Of a stretch of 6,370 nucleotides of DNA, positions 4,795 to 6,370 are shown one piece after another; the stretch's first letter is position 1, and each line of letters begins with the position of its first letter. The translations under genes and the position numbers were made by a program. Below the pieces are notes generated by a model. It was not told where the DNA came from. It did no database searches and saw nothing but the letters and a program-made list of their open reading frames with translations. Source of the stretch: Christensenella sp. UBA1260 (GTDB taxonomy: Bacteria > Bacillota > Clostridia > Christensenellales > CAG-917). The stretch covers positions 1-6,370 of the forward strand of contig DBVQ01000077.1 in the NCBI GenBank assembly GCA_002308155.1. The letters are read 5' to 3'.

Positions 4795-5910
4795 ATGTTC
4801 GTTTCAGCAGTAAATCCCGTCGCATTTGAAATCGGCAATTTGTCGGTCAGGTGGTACGGAATAGTCATCGTTTTGGGCATGATAATCGGGCTTTTGTACG
4901 CTTGCCGTCAAGCGCGCGTTATCAATTTGTCCGTGGACGATGCAATAGAGTTATTCTTGTGGATTGTCCCAATCGCAGTCGTGTTTGCAAGGCTTTTGTA
5001 TGTCTTTGTCCGCCCGAGCGAGTATTTTGCGGCGGAGCAATGGGAAAACTTTGGTCAGGGCTTTATCAATATGATTGCCGTTTGGGAGGGAGGCCTCACA
5101 ATCATAGGCGGCATATTGGGCGGCATTTTGGGTGGCATATTCTTCACAATCCGCCACAGAAAGCAAATCAACTTTGGCAACGTTGCAGACATCGTCATTG
5201 TGCCGCTTCTCACAGGACAAATCGTTGGCAGACTCGGCAATTTCTTCAACCAAGAGGCGTTTGGCATCCCGATTGACAATCCGCATCTTCAAACTTTCCC
5301 GTTTGCGGTCTATATTGACAGCCCAAGCGGCGTTGGAGAAGAGCACATGTCCGTTGTGTATGATGCAATCACAAAGGGCGGCGGAGGCTACTGGTTTGCC
5401 GCAACGTTCTTCTATGAAATGGTGTGGAACACAATCGGCCTTTCAATTTGCTACGCGCTTTGGAAAAAGGGCAGCACAAAGAAATATCCGGGATTGCTCC
5501 TCATATTCTATCTCTTCTGGTATGCATTGGGCAGGGCATGGATTGACGCAATCCGTATGGACGGCAAAGTCATCACGCAAATTGCCTGTGGAATAGTTGC
5601 ACCTCTTGCACTTGCGGCGATGATCGGCTATATTTTGCTTCGCAACAGTCAACTTTCTTATAGACGCATACGCGCACTCAAAGAGGCAAACGAACTTGAA
5701 GGCGCAATGCTCACTGAATACGATGTCAAAAATTATGTCTGCATCGGCGGCATAATGAAAAACGAAAACAATCCGCTCAGATTGTTCTATGGTGCAAAGA
5801 AAGAATATCTGGACGTCAATTTTGACGAACTTGACTATTATCACGTGCCAAAGGGCTACAGAAGAATCTTTAAAAACGCAAAAAATGAAGAATACATTCT
5901 TCAAAAATAA
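4795..5910 (+). CDS. lgt: Prolipoprotein diacylglyceryl transferase with C-terminal extension
   Basis: Lgt is the membrane enzyme that moves diacylglycerol from phosphatidylglycerol to the lipobox cysteine of prelipoproteins, the first step of lipoprotein maturation. The protein has 371 residues, versus the usual 260-290. Hydrophobic segments lie at about residues 22-37, 52-72, 98-118, 130-144, 202-222, 233-248 and 262-283, giving the seven-span fold. Visible motifs are NPVAFEIG at 7-14, RWYG with Y21, the family signature GRLGNFFNQEAFG at 145-157, FFYEMVWN at 205-212, and LGRAWIDAIRMD at 245-256. Two oddities stand out. The GG-x-x-x-GG loop reads GGLTIIGG (99-106), with Ile where E. coli and B. 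subtilis have His. After the last membrane span, residues 285-371 form a charged, Tyr- and Lys-rich soluble tail (for example KGYRRIFKNAKNEEYILQK) that is not part of the standard family. pncB begins 14 bases downstream, probably in the same operon. Confidence 0.93.
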   Translation: MFVSAVNPVAFEIGNLSVRWYGIVIVLGMIIGLLYACRQARVINLSVDDAIELFLWIVPIAVVFARLLYVFVRPSEYFAAEQWENFGQGFINMIAVWEGGLTIIGGILGGILGGIFFTIRHRKQINFGNVADIVIVPLLTGQIVGRLGNFFNQEAFGIPIDNPHLQTFPFAVYIDSPSGVGEEHMSVVYDAITKGGGGYWFAATFFYEMVWNTIGLSICYALWKKGSTKKYPGLLLIFYLFWYALGRAWIDAIRMDGKVITQIACGIVAPLALAAMIGYILLRNSQLSYRRIRALKEANELEGAMLTEYDVKNYVCIGGIMKNENNPLRLFYGAKKEYLDVNFDELDYYHVPKGYRRIFKNAKNEEYILQK

Positions 5911-5924
5911 ACTTGGGTGAAAAA

Positions 5925-6370
5925 ATGGGATTTGATTATATCACCGAACGCACAAAAGCAAACAACCTTACGCTTCTCACCGACCTCTATCAACTCACGA
6001 TGATGAACGGCTACAAAATCTGTCATCTTGACAAGACGAGAGCGGTGTTTGACGTGTTCTATCGCGGCAACGGCGGCTACAACTATGCAATAGTTGCGGG
6101 GCTTGAACAGGCGATTGACTACATCCTCAATCTCCACTTTGACGAGAGCGATATTTCATATTTGCGATCCCTCAAAATCTTTCCGGAGAGTTTTCTTGAA
6201 ACGCTCAAAGATTTCCGTTTCACGGGCGACATAAAGGCAGTGCCGGAGGGGACGCTCATCTTTCCATACGAGCCGATACTCACGGTTTCCGCTCCGCTTT
6301 TTGAGGCGCAACTCGTTGAGACAGCACTTCTTACTTTCATCAATCATCAAACGCTCATAGCAACAAAAGC
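5925..6370 (+). CDS. pncB: Nicotinate phosphoribosyltransferase, N-terminal part (runs off the window)
   Basis: The frame stays open from ATG 5925 to the window end, 148 codons of a protein usually near 480 residues in this class. The enzyme makes nicotinate mononucleotide from nicotinate and PRPP in the NAD salvage (Preiss-Handler) pathway in the cytoplasm. Recognisable family blocks are LLTDLYQLTMMNGY at 17-30, AVFDVFYRGNGGYNYAIVAGLE at 40-61 (with the substrate-binding-type Y-R pair), GDIKAVPEGTLIFPYEPIL at 101-119, and the helix EAQLVETALLTFINHQTLIATK at 127-148. The PRPP and product-binding parts lie beyond the window. The start is supported by GGGTGA (5915-5920), 4 bases before the ATG, and by alignment of the first block at the usual distance from the N-terminus. 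It follows lgt by 14 bases on the same strand, so co-transcription is likely. Confidence 0.95.
   Translation, partial: MGFDYITERTKANNLTLLTDLYQLTMMNGYKICHLDKTRAVFDVFYRGNGGYNYAIVAGLEQAIDYILNLHFDESDISYLRSLKIFPESFLETLKDFRFTGDIKAVPEGTLIFPYEPILTVSAPLFEAQLVETALLTFINHQTLIATK

Noticed and set aside
5443..5904. 153-codon minus-strand frame opposite the end of lgt
   Set aside because: It is antisense to lgt and its C-terminal tail, and has no ribosome-binding site or recognisable pattern. It is best read as a shadow of the plus-strand gene.

Overview
The window looks like a chromosomal stretch from a Gram-positive, Clostridia-like member of the Bacillota. The evidence is the dnaX-ybaB-recR order, a class II (Firmicutes-type) galT, a GHMP galactokinase of the Firmicutes type, Shine-Dalgarno sites such as GGAGG and AGGAG, and Lgt followed by a class II nicotinate phosphoribosyltransferase. 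No species can be named from the sequence alone, and no phage, plasmid, CRISPR or transposase gene is visible.

Layout. (1) Positions 1-1222, plus strand: the 3' end of dnaX, then ybaB, then recR overlapping ybaB by one base. This is a DNA replication and repair operon. (2) A symmetric hairpin at 1241-1268 with A/T tracts on both sides can end transcription from both directions between recR and the convergent galT. (3) Positions 1289-4302: galactose (Leloir) genes arranged divergently, galT on minus and galK on plus. The gap between them holds two convincing promoters and a perfect 10-bp inverted repeat that is a good operator candidate. galK is split by one extra base near 3342-3345; removing one G restores a complete 418-residue galactokinase. 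(4) Positions 4300-4794: about 490 bases with no credible protein gene. This stretch holds a 123-bp element with 18-bp complementary ends, starting exactly at the galK stop codon. It is followed by a roughly 300-base segment that folds on the plus strand into a chain of hairpins, one capped by GC-GAAA-GC, and that is bracketed by a 10-bp direct repeat. (5) Positions 4795-6370: lgt with an unusual C-terminal extension of about 85 residues, then the 5' part of pncB, cut by the window end.

How the genes work together. DnaX, YbaB and RecR serve replication and recombinational repair. GalK phosphorylates galactose and GalT exchanges it onto UDP, so loss of galK would disable the pathway unless another kinase exists or the frameshift is a sequence error. 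Lgt (lipoprotein lipidation) and PncB (NAD salvage) are housekeeping genes that are probably co-transcribed.

The part most worth a second look is 4300-4745. It combines a palindromic mobile-element-like repeat with an unrecognised structured RNA candidate.
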